Assembly (NCBI RefSeq): GCF_000744785.1
Contig: NZ_JQMO01000003.1
Coordinates: 3,100,001 to 3,164,000, forward strand
Direction: 5' to 3'
DNA length: 64,000 nt
Source of the DNA: Kitasatospora azatica KCTC 9699
GTDB taxonomy: Bacteria; Actinomycetota; Actinomycetes; Streptomycetales; Streptomycetaceae
Under the pieces are notes generated by a model that saw nothing but the letters and a program-made list of their open reading frames with translations, was not told the DNA's origin and ran no database searches. Within the stretch, counting starts at the first letter, position 1; every line of letters begins with the position of its first letter. The translations under genes and the position numbers were made by a program. Shown here in pieces: positions 22,233 to 33,177 of this stretch.

Positions 22233-23342
22233 CTAGCGCTTGTGCTGCTGGACCCAGGCGAGCAGCTCGGCGCTGAGCTCCTCGGGTGCCTCCTCGTGCG
22301 GGAAGTGGCCGACCCCCGGCAGCAGCCGCCACCGGTAGGGCGCCTCTACGTACTCGCCCGCGCCGAGCGCCGTGTGGGCGAGCAGCACCGGATCGGCCGC
22401 ACCCTGAATGTGCAGGGTCGGCGCGGTCACCGGCTTCTTCATCCGGCGGGCGAACTGGATGCCGTCCGGGCGGCCCATCGAACGGATCAGCCAGCGGTAC
22501 GGCTCGATCGAGCAGTGCGCGGTGCTGGGGATCCGCATCGCGTTGCGGTAGTTCTCCACCGCCTGGGCATCCAGCTGGTTGGGACCGGTCCAGTCGGCGA
22601 GGTACTGCGCGATCTGAGCAGCGTCCTCGGCGACCAGCCGGCGCTCCGGTATCCACGGTCGCTGGAAGCCCAACACATGGTCGAAGGCGGCCATCTGGCG
22701 GCGGTCCTTCAACAGTGCGCGCCGAAGGTGGCGCGGGTGGGCGGCGGAGACCACGGTCAGGCTCTGGATCACCGAGGGGCGCATCACGGCAGCGACCCAG
22801 GCGAGCGAGCCGCCGCTGTCGTGCCCGACGAGATGAGCGCTGTGCTCGCCCAGCGAACGGATCACGCCGGTGATGTCGAGCGCGAGATTGGTCGGGTCGT
22901 AGCCGCGCGGTGTGCGGTCACTGCCGCCCATGCCGCGCAGGTCCAGGGCAACGGCCCGGTAGCCGGCCTGGGCCAGGGCGGCCATCTGGTGCCGCCATGC
23001 CCACCAGTACTGGGGCCAGCCGTGCACCAGCAGGACCAGCGGGCCCTCACCCTGCTCGGCGATGTGGAACCTCGCGCCGTTCGCGGCAAGGTCGCGGTGG
23101 GTCCACGGACCGGCTGCCCGGACGTTCCATCCGGTCGCCCGGGTGGTGAGGGCCGAGGCACCGGACGTCGTTTTGGCGACCGGGGCTGTTCCCTGGCCCG
23201 ACGGGTCGACAGTTGCGTCCATGACGGCCGCCCGCACGGTGGTCGCACGCCCGTCGTTGCCGAGCGGGCCCGTCTCGGTGCGGCCTGCCACGAAGCGGGG
23301 GGCGGTGGTCACGGGCGGAACGGGCGTCTGGTCGAGCGGCAT
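22233..23342 (-). CDS. Alpha/beta hydrolase, epoxide hydrolase-like
   Basis: A 369-residue protein with an ~85-residue Thr/Ala-rich N-terminal extension before the hydrolase core. HGWPQYWWAW (107-116) holds the oxyanion HGxP motif. LVGHDSGGS places D175 at the nucleophile elbow, as in epoxide hydrolases and haloalkane dehalogenases rather than serine hydrolases. GAADPVLL and GVGHFPHEE supply the acid and the catalytic histidine. The lid holds WIPERRLVAEDAAQI. Start choice is uncertain; a later ATG at codon 41 would remove part of the extension. The substrate is unknown. Confidence 0.87.
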   Translation of the reverse strand: MPLDQTPVPPVTTAPRFVAGRTETGPLGNDGRATTVRAAVMDATVDPSGQGTAPVAKTTSGASALTTRATGWNVRAAGPWTHRDLAANGARFHIAEQGEGPLVLLVHGWPQYWWAWRHQMAALAQAGYRAVALDLRGMGGSDRTPRGYDPTNLALDITGVIRSLGEHSAHLVGHDSGGSLAWVAAVMRPSVIQSLTVVSAAHPRHLRRALLKDRRQMAAFDHVLGFQRPWIPERRLVAEDAAQIAQYLADWTGPNQLDAQAVENYRNAMRIPSTAHCSIEPYRWLIRSMGRPDGIQFARRMKKPVTAPTLHIQGAADPVLLAHTALGAGEYVEAPYRWRLLPGVGHFPHEEAPEELSAELLAWVQQHKR

Positions 23343-23438
23343 ACCGAGAGCGTTTCACATCCTGGCCGGGAACAAGGCCGTGGCAGTCGTACGAACTGGG
23401 AGGAGCTACGGCGGACACCGCACGGAGCTTTGGTGCGC

Positions 23439-23906
23439 TCAGCGCTCGAGCGATGCCCGCTCGGCTGCGGTGGCCGGCCGGGGACGGGCGTTCTTCAGTA
23501 CGTCCGCGGTCGCCTGCGCGCCCTCGATGGTGCGGCGCGGCGGCTCGATCTTCTTGAACGACCGCCAGGCCAGCAGGCCCAGCACGGCGGCCAGCAGCAG
23601 ATAGGCCAGCGCGACGAGTCCGAAGGCGCCGCCCAGCGGAACGCCCCAGTAGTGCAGCAGGTAGGCGGCCGCGAAGCTGGCCATCGGGATCGCGGCCAGG
23701 GCGATCACACCCGCGACCACACCCGACACGCTGCCCGCCACACCGCGCTTGACGTCCTGTCGGATCTCGGCCTTGGCGAGTGCGATCTCGTCGTGCACCA
23801 GGGCCGAGAGATCGGCGGTGGCCGCGGCGAACAGCTGCCCGACCGAGCGCTCGCCCTCGTAGGGCGCGCGGGAGCTGCCGGACGGGCCTGCGGATCCTGC
23901 GGACAT
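23439..23906 (-). CDS. Actinobacterial holin-X family membrane protein
   Basis: A 155-residue protein with an AGAGGAG ribosome site. A hydrophilic helix, SVGQLFAAATADLSALVHDEIALAKAEI (about 21-48, described here by position), precedes two hydrophobic segments (about 57-85 and 90-113) and a basic tail. The amphipathic helix followed by two membrane helices is the PF07332 phage-holin-like pattern, frequent in actinobacterial chromosomes without any phage. It is upstream of nhaA in reverse order and may be membrane-stress related; function is unproven. Confidence 0.8.
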   Translation of the reverse strand: MSAGSAGPSGSSRAPYEGERSVGQLFAAATADLSALVHDEIALAKAEIRQDVKRGVAGSVSGVVAGVIALAAIPMASFAAAYLLHYWGVPLGGAFGLVALAYLLLAAVLGLLAWRSFKKIEPPRRTIEGAQATADVLKNARPRPATAAERASLER

Positions 23907-24002
23907 CTGGTCTTCTCCTCTGCTGAGACTCCGGACAGCTCAGAATCATGCCCCTACTGGCCAGTCGGGCACCACTTCGGGTCATCCCTGCCGGACGGCG
24001 TG

Positions 24003-25352
24003 TCACCCGCCCGCACTGCTGGGCCGGCCGGACCAGTGGGGATCGTCCTGCTGGTAGACGTCCGGGATGCCGTCCCCGTCGCTGTCCCGGTCCTCCTCCT
24101 CGCAGAGCTGACGGTAGTGCCGGTTGCGCAGCTTGAGCAGGGTGGTCGCCACCACCGCGCAGAGCAGCGAGCCGATCAGAACCGCCGCCTTCGCACGGTC
24201 GGCCAAGGTGGCGTTGCCCGGGAACGCCAGCTCGCTGATCAGCAGGGACACGGTGAAGCCGATGCCCGCCAGGGTCGAGAGCGCGAAGAGGTCGGCCCAC
24301 TTGAGCTGTGGGTTGAGTTCGGCCCTGGTGAACCGGGCAGCCAGCCAGGTGCCGCCGTAGATGCCCACGGTCTTGCCCACCAGCAGGCCGAGCACGATGC
24401 CCAGCGGCATCGCCTGGGTGAAGACCTCCTTGAGTGCAGCGGCCGAGATGGTCACGCCGGCCGCGAAGAGTGCGAAGACCGGGACCGCCACTCCGGCGGA
24501 GAGGGGGCGGACCAGGTGCTCGATGTGCTCACCGGGGGACTGCACCTCGTCCCCCTCACGGTGGCAGCGCAGTATCAGGCCCATGGCCACGCCGGCGACC
24601 GTGGCGTGCACGCCGCTCTCGTGCATCAGGGCCCAGACGACCAGGGCGAGCGGGACGAAGAGGTACCAGCCGTGCACCCCACGCCGGTGCAGGAACCAGA
24701 AGAGCACCAGCCCGGCCAGGGCCAGGCCGAGCGCCCAGAACTTGATGCCGGAGCTGTAGAAGATCGCGATGATCAGGATCGCGATCAGGTCGTCCACCAC
24801 AGCCAGGGTGAGCAGGAAGGCCCGGAGGGCCGAAGGCAGGTGACTGCTCACCACGGCGAGGACGCCGAGTGCGAAGGCGATGTCGGTGGCGGTCGGGATG
24901 GCCCAGCCGGCGGGGTGGCCGCCGGCCCCGCTGTTGGCCACCGCGAAGACGATCGCGGGCAGCGCCACCCCGCAGACCGCCGCGACCACCGGGAGGAGCG
25001 CCGCACTCGGGGTGCGGAGCTCACCGGCCACGAACTCACGCTTGAGCTCGATGCCCGCTACGAAGAAGAAGACGGTGAGTAGCCCGTCCTTGGCCCAGGC
25101 CTCCAAGGAGAGGTCCAGGTGCAGCGGGGCGGACGGCCCGACGGTGTAGTGCAGCACGCTCTCGTAGGAGTGGGGCCACGCGTTGGCCCAGACGAGCGCG
25201 ACGACGGCCGCGAGCAGCAGCAGGATGCCGCCGACGGTCTCGGTGCGCAGCGCGTCCGCGAGGAACCGGCGCTCCGGCAGCGGAAGCCGGCCGAGGAACT
25301 GGCGGCGCTGACGGGTCTCGACTGACGGGTCGTTGGGCGGTGGGCTGACCAC
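24003..25352 (-). CDS. nhaA: Na+/H+ antiporter NhaA
   Basis: A 449-residue antiporter. GTG 25352 is chosen since CAGGAGG lies 9 nt upstream. About 11-12 membrane segments are visible. FFFVAGIELKREFVAGEL and PTATDIAFALGVLAVV contain NhaA signature residues, and AVVDDLIAIL holds the paired aspartates that bind Na+ and H+. The family exchanges internal Na+ for external H+ at high pH. After the last helix the C-terminus carries DRDSDGDGIPDVYQQDD, a thrombospondin type 3-like calcium-binding motif not present in E. coli NhaA. Confidence 0.95.
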   Translation of the reverse strand: MVSPPPNDPSVETRQRRQFLGRLPLPERRFLADALRTETVGGILLLLAAVVALVWANAWPHSYESVLHYTVGPSAPLHLDLSLEAWAKDGLLTVFFFVAGIELKREFVAGELRTPSAALLPVVAAVCGVALPAIVFAVANSGAGGHPAGWAIPTATDIAFALGVLAVVSSHLPSALRAFLLTLAVVDDLIAILIIAIFYSSGIKFWALGLALAGLVLFWFLHRRGVHGWYLFVPLALVVWALMHESGVHATVAGVAMGLILRCHREGDEVQSPGEHIEHLVRPLSAGVAVPVFALFAAGVTISAAALKEVFTQAMPLGIVLGLLVGKTVGIYGGTWLAARFTRAELNPQLKWADLFALSTLAGIGFTVSLLISELAFPGNATLADRAKAAVLIGSLLCAVVATTLLKLRNRHYRQLCEEEDRDSDGDGIPDVYQQDDPHWSGRPSSAGG

Positions 25353-25572
25353 GCGGGCGGACCTCCTGGGCACGGGAACGGCATGCGGATGCACCTGTGG
25401 TGCGGTGCCGACCAGACTTCCCGGCGCGCCTCGGAGAAACTGTCGCAATCCTGTCGCGACCTTGACAGTCTACGAGGTGTCGAGAGTACATATCCGGTTT
25501 GTCGCATTTTATGGCCGCATCGAGCGCCCGATCGGGAAGGCGTGCACGGCCTGCCCTGAGGGTGTCGGCCCG

Positions 25573-26217
25573 TCAGGCCCCGAGGTACCGAAGGACAGCC
25601 AGCACTCGCCGGTGGTCCGCCGCCGAAACCGGGAGGTCCAGCTTCAGGAAGATGTTGGCCACGTGCTTCTCCACCGCACGCTCCGTGACGACCAGCCCGG
25701 CCGCGATGGCGGCGTTGGAGCGCCCCTCGGCCATCAACGCGAGCACCTCCTGCTCCCGTGGGCTGAGCGCGGTGACCGCGTTGCGGGTGGGGCTGGCACC
25801 CATCAGCTGGTTCACCACCTCGGGATCGAGTGCGGTGCCACCGGCCGCCACCCGCTCGAGTGCGTCCACGAAGTCCTGAGCGTCGAGGACCCGTTCCTTG
25901 AGCAGGTACCCGACCCCCGCCGAGCCGCCGGCCAGCAGGCGGTTGGCGTACTGGGTCTCCACGTACTGCGAGAAGATCAGCACGGCCAGGTCGGGGTTGG
26001 CCGCCCGTAGCTCGATGACGGCTCGCAGTCCCTCGTCGCTGTGGGTCGGCGGCATCCGAATGTCGGAGACCACCAAGTCCGGGTGGTGCTCCAGGACTGC
26101 CACCCGAAGTTGCTCGGCATCCGCTACGGCCGCCGCGACCTGATGCCCTTCCTCCTCCAGCAGCTGGACCAGCCCCGCCCGAAGGATCGCGGTGTCCTCC
26201 GCCACTACCACTCGCAT
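25573..26217 (-). CDS. NarL/LuxR-type response regulator
   Basis: A 214-residue protein with the start placed at MRVVVAEDTAILRAGL. The receiver domain has the acidic pair E7/D8, phospho-acceptor D52 in DLVVSDIRMPP, the Thr/Ser switch position at FSQYVE and the Lys in LLKERV. The C-terminal LuxR-type helix-turn-helix is LSPREQEVLALMAEGRSNAAI followed by VEKHVANIFLKL (about 147-190). It lies 103 nt downstream of the histidine kinase on the same strand, so the two form a pair. Targets are unknown; the adjacent broken ABC transporter may once have been one. Confidence 0.92.
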   Translation of the reverse strand: MRVVVAEDTAILRAGLVQLLEEEGHQVAAAVADAEQLRVAVLEHHPDLVVSDIRMPPTHSDEGLRAVIELRAANPDLAVLIFSQYVETQYANRLLAGGSAGVGYLLKERVLDAQDFVDALERVAAGGTALDPEVVNQLMGASPTRNAVTALSPREQEVLALMAEGRSNAAIAAGLVVTERAVEKHVANIFLKLDLPVSAADHRRVLAVLRYLGA

Positions 26218-26320
26218 CTGTCTGACCGCTCCGTTCCTGAGGCGCCGTGTTGACCCGTCAGATGGTGGCAGAGTCACCGGTGTTGCTGAGGGCGAGCCGC
26301 AAGTGCTCTCTGCCGGTTGA

Positions 26321-27640
26321 CTACACGCTGTTGAGTTGAGAAGGATCTGGCAGGTCTACCGAGATCATCGTGTTCCCGGCGGCGCTGACCGGGCTGCTGA
26401 CCTTCAGCACCCCGTCGGCGGTACGGATCCGCTCGGCCAGGCCGCGCAGCCCGCTCCCCGGTCCGTCCAGGCGGGCGCCTCCCCGCCCGTTGTCGAGGAC
26501 GACCAACCGCAGCCGTCCGTCCTTGGCGCGGACGCCGATCGATGCCTGGGTGGCCTCGCTGTGCTTGCCGACGTTCGCCAGCAACTCGGCCGCGGCGAAG
26601 TAGAGCATCGTCTCGATCGCTGCCGGTGGCCGTTGGGGAAGGTCCAGGTGGACCTTGGTGGGGACGACCGACCTTGCCGCGAGCGTGGTCAGAGCCGGGC
26701 CGAGGCCACCGTCCAGGGCGGGCGGGTGAATTCCGCTGACCAACTCGCGCAGCTCGGCAATGATCTCCTTGGCCTCCTGTCGTGACTGCTGGATCAGGGT
26801 GCGGCTCTGGTCGACGTTCCCCTGGTCCAATTGGCGTTCCGCCCGACCGAGCCGCATGCCGAGGGCGACCAACCGGGCCTGCGCGCCGTCGTGCAGGTCC
26901 CGCTCGATGCGGCGCAGAGTGGCCGCCGCCTCGTTGATGGCATGAGTCCTGGTCTCCGTGAGCTGGGCCAGTCGCTTCGAGGCGGCGGTCGGCCCGAGCA
27001 GACGGGGCATCAGGTACCGGTCGGCAAGCAGTGGTAGGCGGCCGAGCCAGGGGGAGGCAACGAGCATCAGGAGACCCAGCAGTGTCATCACGAGCGCCCT
27101 CGGCCAGGTGTCGAAGTAGAAGCCGGCGATCTGGATTCCGAACGAGTGGGCGGTGCCCGCCGAGTCCACTTCGTGCTGCGGCTCCACCTTCCACAGGAGC
27201 GGGTAGCAGAGGAAGAGGACGGCGTAGGCCCACCAGGCGAATCCGAGCGTGAACTGGGCCAGGCCCAGGGGGATTCGAATCACCAGGTAGCCGCAGACCC
27301 GCCAGGCGGAGGCGTCACCCAGTTGCTGCCCCATCAGGCCGGAGAGGCCGGGCGAGCGCGGGGGACGGGGAGGCGTCGCGATCTTCAGCTGCAGGAGGGA
27401 TCGGGCCAGCACGCGGTAGAGCGATCCGAGGGCCCGGTCCGCCCGAAGGGCGAGCACCAGCATGGGCAGGAAGAGCAGGCCGGCGGAGAGCAGGCCGAGG
27501 ACTGCGGTGAGCACCACGGCAGCAAGCCCGAGTACCGCGAGCGGCAGGCTGAGCAGTGAGTAGAACCGCTCACGCCAGGAGCGTGCCGTCAGGTGTTCGC
27601 GCAGGATGGGCCCCGGACGCATCCAGCCAGTCCGACTCAT
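26321..27640 (-). CDS. NarL-type sensor histidine kinase
   Basis: A 439-residue kinase starting at MSRTGWMRPG. The N-terminal half has four hydrophobic segments (about 32-68, 113-150 and 169-196) resembling the PF13796 sensor domain. HisKA_3 holds RRIERDLHDGAQARLVALG with phospho-acceptor H250; the HATPase domain shows ELLANVGKHSEA, DNGRGG and GSGLRGLAERI. It starts 7 nt after the stop of the collapsed ABC-transporter frame, which shows the original operon order of transporter then two-component system. The signal is unknown; a cell-envelope or peptide signal is an inference from similar gene pairs. Confidence 0.92.
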   Translation of the reverse strand: MSRTGWMRPGPILREHLTARSWRERFYSLLSLPLAVLGLAAVVLTAVLGLLSAGLLFLPMLVLALRADRALGSLYRVLARSLLQLKIATPPRPPRSPGLSGLMGQQLGDASAWRVCGYLVIRIPLGLAQFTLGFAWWAYAVLFLCYPLLWKVEPQHEVDSAGTAHSFGIQIAGFYFDTWPRALVMTLLGLLMLVASPWLGRLPLLADRYLMPRLLGPTAASKRLAQLTETRTHAINEAAATLRRIERDLHDGAQARLVALGMRLGRAERQLDQGNVDQSRTLIQQSRQEAKEIIAELRELVSGIHPPALDGGLGPALTTLAARSVVPTKVHLDLPQRPPAAIETMLYFAAAELLANVGKHSEATQASIGVRAKDGRLRLVVLDNGRGGARLDGPGSGLRGLAERIRTADGVLKVSSPVSAAGNTMISVDLPDPSQLNSV

Positions 27641-27647
27641 CGTGACC

Positions 27648-28016
27648 TCACACATTCCGCTTCTTGAGAGCCAGGCCTGCAACCGTCAGCAGCACGACGG
27701 CCCAGGCCAGGAGTATCAGGAAGCCCTCCGCAGGTGTGTAGACGGAGACGGAGCCGTGACCGCTGCCGAGCATGGCGAGCGCACCCGCCGGCACCGCTCC
27801 CGACACGTACTGCCCCGAACTCGGTGTCGAGGGTGGGCGGCCCCGGGAGCTCGGCCTCGCGGCCGGGCCGACCATAGTGGCGCTCACGGACTGCCCCGAG
27901 TCGGGTTTCTCCAAGCCGAGCAACTGCCGCATGGTGGTGGACTTAGCGGCGCCATCGGGCCCGAGGAATCCCGTGACCCTTGGCGGTCCGGCCGGCATCT
28001 TCGATGGATTCGTCAT
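27648..28016 (-). pseudogene. Collapsed ABC transporter (ATPase N-terminus joined to permease C-terminus)
   Basis: This frame reads PPRVTGFLGPDGAAKSTTMR, which is the start of an ABC ATPase (normally GPNGAGKSTTMR) with the P-loop altered to GPDGAAKS. Scrambled sequence follows, and the frame ends with TPAEGFLILLAWAVVLLTVA and KKRNV, the last helix and tail of an ABC permease. Signature, Walker B and most permease helices are missing. A deletion covering the ATPase 3' part and permease 5' part best explains it. The remnant ends 7 nt before the histidine kinase start. Confidence 0.75.
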
Positions 28017-28282
28017 GGCACTAGCGTGACGATTTCGGGCACCCCACCGCACGGGCGTTGGCACCCGTCTTCGATGCGTACAGGCACCCGTTGGGGGACT
28101 CGTGCCAGCACGAGTCGAGCAGTGAGCGAGGCCGGGTGGGCACCGGCCGGCGCAGGCATGGCGACCGACTTCCGCCGTCTTCGACGCTGTTGAGCGAATG
28201 CGATCGCGCGTGGTCGAACTTATCGTCATCTCAACGCGGCCAGCTCAGGCAGCACACTCGACTCCACTCGGAGGCAGACCCC

Positions 28283-29959
28283 ATGTCCGTTCAGGAACCG
28301 GCCGATCCGGCCGGGCCATCCGCGCCGGTACCCTCCGGCCGGTCCGCCGAGCCGTACCCGGCGTTGGGGGGTGAGGGAGCGCAGAGCGCGCCGCCCCTGT
28401 TACCGGGAGCCGGGCGCCCGCCCCTCCCGCCCCCGCCGTCGATACCGCCGAGACCCACCGCTCCACCGACCGTCCCGCCGAGACACACCGCCGCACCGGC
28501 CGTCCCGAGCAGCACGGCCACCAGAGTCCCTTCCGGAGCATCCGCTCCTGCGGTCCTGCCGCTCGCCCCGACCGCGACGCCGATCCGCCCCGTGCCGTCC
28601 GGACTGTCCACCCCGTCCGGATTGACCGCCCCGCCGGGGCCGTCCGCCCCGCCCGGGCCGACCGGACCGCCCGCCAGGCGTACGCCGCCCGACCGTCCCC
28701 CCGGGCCGTCGGGGCTGTCGACCCGCCGCACCGGCCCGGTCCGCCTGGCGCAGCCCGTCGGACCGCCCAACCGCCGCAGCGACGGCCGCCGGACGACCGG
28801 TAAGGCCCTGGCGGTGCCTGATTCGCCGCAGCTCGAGCGCCGGCTGCGCCCGCTCTTCCAGGGCCTGGCACCGACCAGTGGCATCGCGGTCGCCGTGATC
28901 CACGGTGACGAGCGGACCGTCGCCTGCCGGGGCTTCACCGACGCGGCAGCGCGACGGCCGGTCCGTGCGGACACCAGGTTCGAACTCGGCTCGGTCACCA
29001 AGACCTTCACCGCCCTGCTGCTCGCCGAGATGGTGGCGCGCGGCGAGGTCCGGTACGACGATCCGATCGATGCCTACCTGCCGGCGGACTCGATCCCCGG
29101 CTACCCGAAGGAGCGGCCGATCACCCTGCTCCACCTGGCCACCCACACCTCCGGTCTGCCCCGACTGCCGGTCGGCCTGCTGCCGAGCGCGATGCCGTAC
29201 TGGTTCACCCGACCGTGTGCCACCTTCGGCGTCACCCATGTGCTTCGCTCGCTTCCCCGCACGCCCGTGCGGGGAACGCCGGGCACCCAGGTGCGCTACT
29301 CCAGCCTCGGCTGCGGTCTGCTCGGGCTGGCGCTGCAGAACGCGGCGGGCAGCCGCTACGAGGATCTGCTCGCCAGCAGGGTGTGCGGGCCGCTCGGGCT
29401 GGTCGACACCTCGTGCGGGGCGGGCGGGGAGGCGGGCAGTGGCTACCGGCGGGGCCGACGAGTCCCGTCGTTCCGGATCCCGGCGCTCCCCGGGGCCGCC
29501 GCACTGCGGTCCAGCGCCGACGACATGCTGCGCTACCTGCAGGCACTGCTGACCGCGGACAAGTCATGGAACAGCCGCCTCGACGCGTTCCGCATGTCGG
29601 GTCAGCCGCCGCTGGAGCCCGACTCCTCGCTGCGGATCGCGCTGAGCGAGGTCAACCGTCCGCGAGTGGCCTGGCGGCTCGCCGGGACGAGGATGTGCCT
29701 CGGTTGGAAGCAGCGCCCTGCTGAACCGATCGACGGTCGCGGCCGCACGGGCGAGGAGCGCGGCGGGCCGGAGCACGATGGCTCGGCTCGGGAACTGGTC
29801 TTCCACGAAGGCAGCACCCGGGGCTTCCTGGCCTTCGCCGGCTTCAGCCCGAAGACCGGCACCGGGCTGGTCGCTCTGGTCAGCTCGCCCGCCGACCGAC
29901 GCCGACGGTTCCTGCAGACCGCCTACGAGACCTTCCGCGGCCTCGCGGCGGACCAGTGA
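28283..29959 (+). CDS. Serine hydrolase of the beta-lactamase/PBP4* type with a proline-rich head
   Basis: A 558-residue protein with a GGAGG site 8 nt before ATG 28283. Residues 1-170 are Pro/Ser/Ala/Thr rich, with no signal peptide or membrane helix. The catalytic part shows SVTK (S237-K240, the SxxK nucleophile), HLATHTSGLPRLP (284-296), RYSSLGCG (Y339, the YxN/S motif) and FHEGSTRGF (HxG box), as in class C beta-lactamase-like esterases and D-aminopeptidases. The long disordered head is unusual. The substrate cannot be deduced. It faces acs across a perfect hairpin. Confidence 0.88.
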   Translation: MSVQEPADPAGPSAPVPSGRSAEPYPALGGEGAQSAPPLLPGAGRPPLPPPPSIPPRPTAPPTVPPRHTAAPAVPSSTATRVPSGASAPAVLPLAPTATPIRPVPSGLSTPSGLTAPPGPSAPPGPTGPPARRTPPDRPPGPSGLSTRRTGPVRLAQPVGPPNRRSDGRRTTGKALAVPDSPQLERRLRPLFQGLAPTSGIAVAVIHGDERTVACRGFTDAAARRPVRADTRFELGSVTKTFTALLLAEMVARGEVRYDDPIDAYLPADSIPGYPKERPITLLHLATHTSGLPRLPVGLLPSAMPYWFTRPCATFGVTHVLRSLPRTPVRGTPGTQVRYSSLGCGLLGLALQNAAGSRYEDLLASRVCGPLGLVDTSCGAGGEAGSGYRRGRRVPSFRIPALPGAAALRSSADDMLRYLQALLTADKSWNSRLDAFRMSGQPPLEPDSSLRIALSEVNRPRVAWRLAGTRMCLGWKQRPAEPIDGRGRTGEERGGPEHDGSARELVFHEGSTRGFLAFAGFSPKTGTGLVALVSSPADRRRRFLQTAYETFRGLAADQ

Positions 29960-29980
29960 TCCCGTGCCCTTCGACTGATG

Positions 29981-30031
29981 GACAGACACCGGAGCCTCCC
30001 ACGCAGCGCGCGGGAGGCTCCGGTGTCTGTC
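29981..30031. terminator. Bidirectional terminator between serine hydrolase and acs
   Basis: Perfect 20-bp stem (29981-30000 with 30012-30031) and 11-nt loop between convergent genes. Confidence 0.85.
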
Positions 30032-30049
30032 GGTGGGAACCCGGCTGGA

Positions 30050-32005
<1,956 letters not shown>

Positions 32006-32154
32006 CGCGCACTCCTAATCGAGTCTGTTCATGGCGCTTTCCCCGCGGAGAGAAGCTCCGATGCTGCGGGAGTCTCCCCGCCTGGGGATTGTCCCGTGTG
32101 TCCCAGCGGACAGCTCACCAGGCGAACAGGCCGCTTGACAAGGGGCCTCCAGAA

Positions 32155-32169
32155 ATTGGTATAGACCTT
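32155..32169. promoter_or_regulatory. DasR-type (dre-like) site upstream of acs
   Basis: ATTGGTATAGACCTT matches the dre core TGGTCTAGACCA at 10 of 12 positions. A plus-strand TTGACA (32135-32140) and TATAGA overlap it, with a long 19-nt spacer. The rest of the 32006-32514 gap shows no gene. Confidence 0.45.
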
Positions 32170-32514
32170 CGATTGGTCAAGTGATCGCTGAAGGGCGCCC
32201 GCCTCCCTGTGCTGCCGGGCGCCAGGAGCTCGATGCGCGGGCAGCGCGGCGGGGCGCACGCCGGGCTGCGCGGCGCGGACCTGGGCACATCACTCGATCC
32301 TCCTGCGCCGAGCCTTGACGACAGGCACCCCTGGTACTCCACTGGAGCTACCAGCTCGACGGGGGCGCCGAGGGACTGCCGCGGTGTTCCGAGTCGTCAG
32401 TCCATCGCGCGTGATGTGTGATTGCACCGCCGCGGCAGGGTCTGCGCGCCGGCCATGGATCTCGCGACAGGTGGGATGTCCATGCTGGCGTGGCACTGTC
32501 GTGGAGTTGAGCCC

Positions 32515-33060
32515 ATGTCGGAATCTCCTGCCATCACTTCGGAATCCCCTACCGCAACCGCCCCGCCGCCGAGGCCCGGTGACTTCGCCGTCGTCCATAT
32601 GAACGGCGGCGTCGGCCGCCTGATCCGGATCGGTCAATGGCTCAACGGGGACGGATATGCCGACTACGAGCACGCCTTCATCCTGGTCGGCGACGGCGAG
32701 GTGGTCGAGGCCGAACCGGGCGGCGCCCGACAGGCTCCGCTCGCCGAGTACGACGGTCGCCCGATCCGCTGGTCCAGCTCGTATATCCAACTGACGAACG
32801 ATCAGCGAGCCGCGATCGTCGCAGCAGCGCGAGGCTACCTCCGAGTTCCGTACAGCTTCCTCGACTACGCGGCGCTTGCGACGCGCCGCTTCCGGGTGCC
32901 CGGCAACTCCCTGCTCAAGGGGTACGTCGCTGACACTCGGCACCAGATCTGCTCGCAGCTGGTGGACCAGTGCTACCGGGACGCCGGCGTCAACCTCTTC
33001 GCGGACGGGCGCTGGCCCGGCTATGTGACGCCGGCAGACCTCGACAGCCTGCTGCGATAG
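32515..33060 (+). CDS. NlpC/P60 or YiiX-like cysteine peptidase-fold protein
   Basis: A 181-residue protein starting at ATG 32515 with GGAG upstream. A short Thr/Pro-rich leader precedes PRPGDFAVVHMNG, YADYEHAFILVGDGEVVEAEP (His near residue 60, with the conserved HAFI strand), YLRVPYSFLDYAAL and HQICSQLVDQCYRDAG, which holds the Cys/Ser region. This arrangement, with His before Cys, matches the circularly permuted YiiX/NlpC papain-like group. There is no signal peptide, so it probably acts in the cytoplasm or on lipids rather than on cell wall. The substrate is unknown. Confidence 0.75.
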   Translation: MSESPAITSESPTATAPPPRPGDFAVVHMNGGVGRLIRIGQWLNGDGYADYEHAFILVGDGEVVEAEPGGARQAPLAEYDGRPIRWSSSYIQLTNDQRAAIVAAARGYLRVPYSFLDYAALATRRFRVPGNSLLKGYVADTRHQICSQLVDQCYRDAGVNLFADGRWPGYVTPADLDSLLR

Positions 33061-33177
33061 CTGGCGCGGTGCCGGCTGTGCCGTGGAGGCCGGGTGTGCG
33101 CACTGGGGTCGGCGCGCACCGGAGCCGGTCCGTTCCCTTGACATGTCCAGAGGCGGGCGACACCATCCTGATCTCGG

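Noticed and set aside
23439..23906. Prophage remnant, because the product resembles a holin
   Set aside because: No other phage genes surround it; this family is common on actinobacterial chromosomes.
22242..25082. Plus-strand open frame of about 946 codons
   Set aside because: It is antisense to the alpha/beta hydrolase, holin-like and NhaA genes; its product is low complexity, and high GC content explains the lack of stops.
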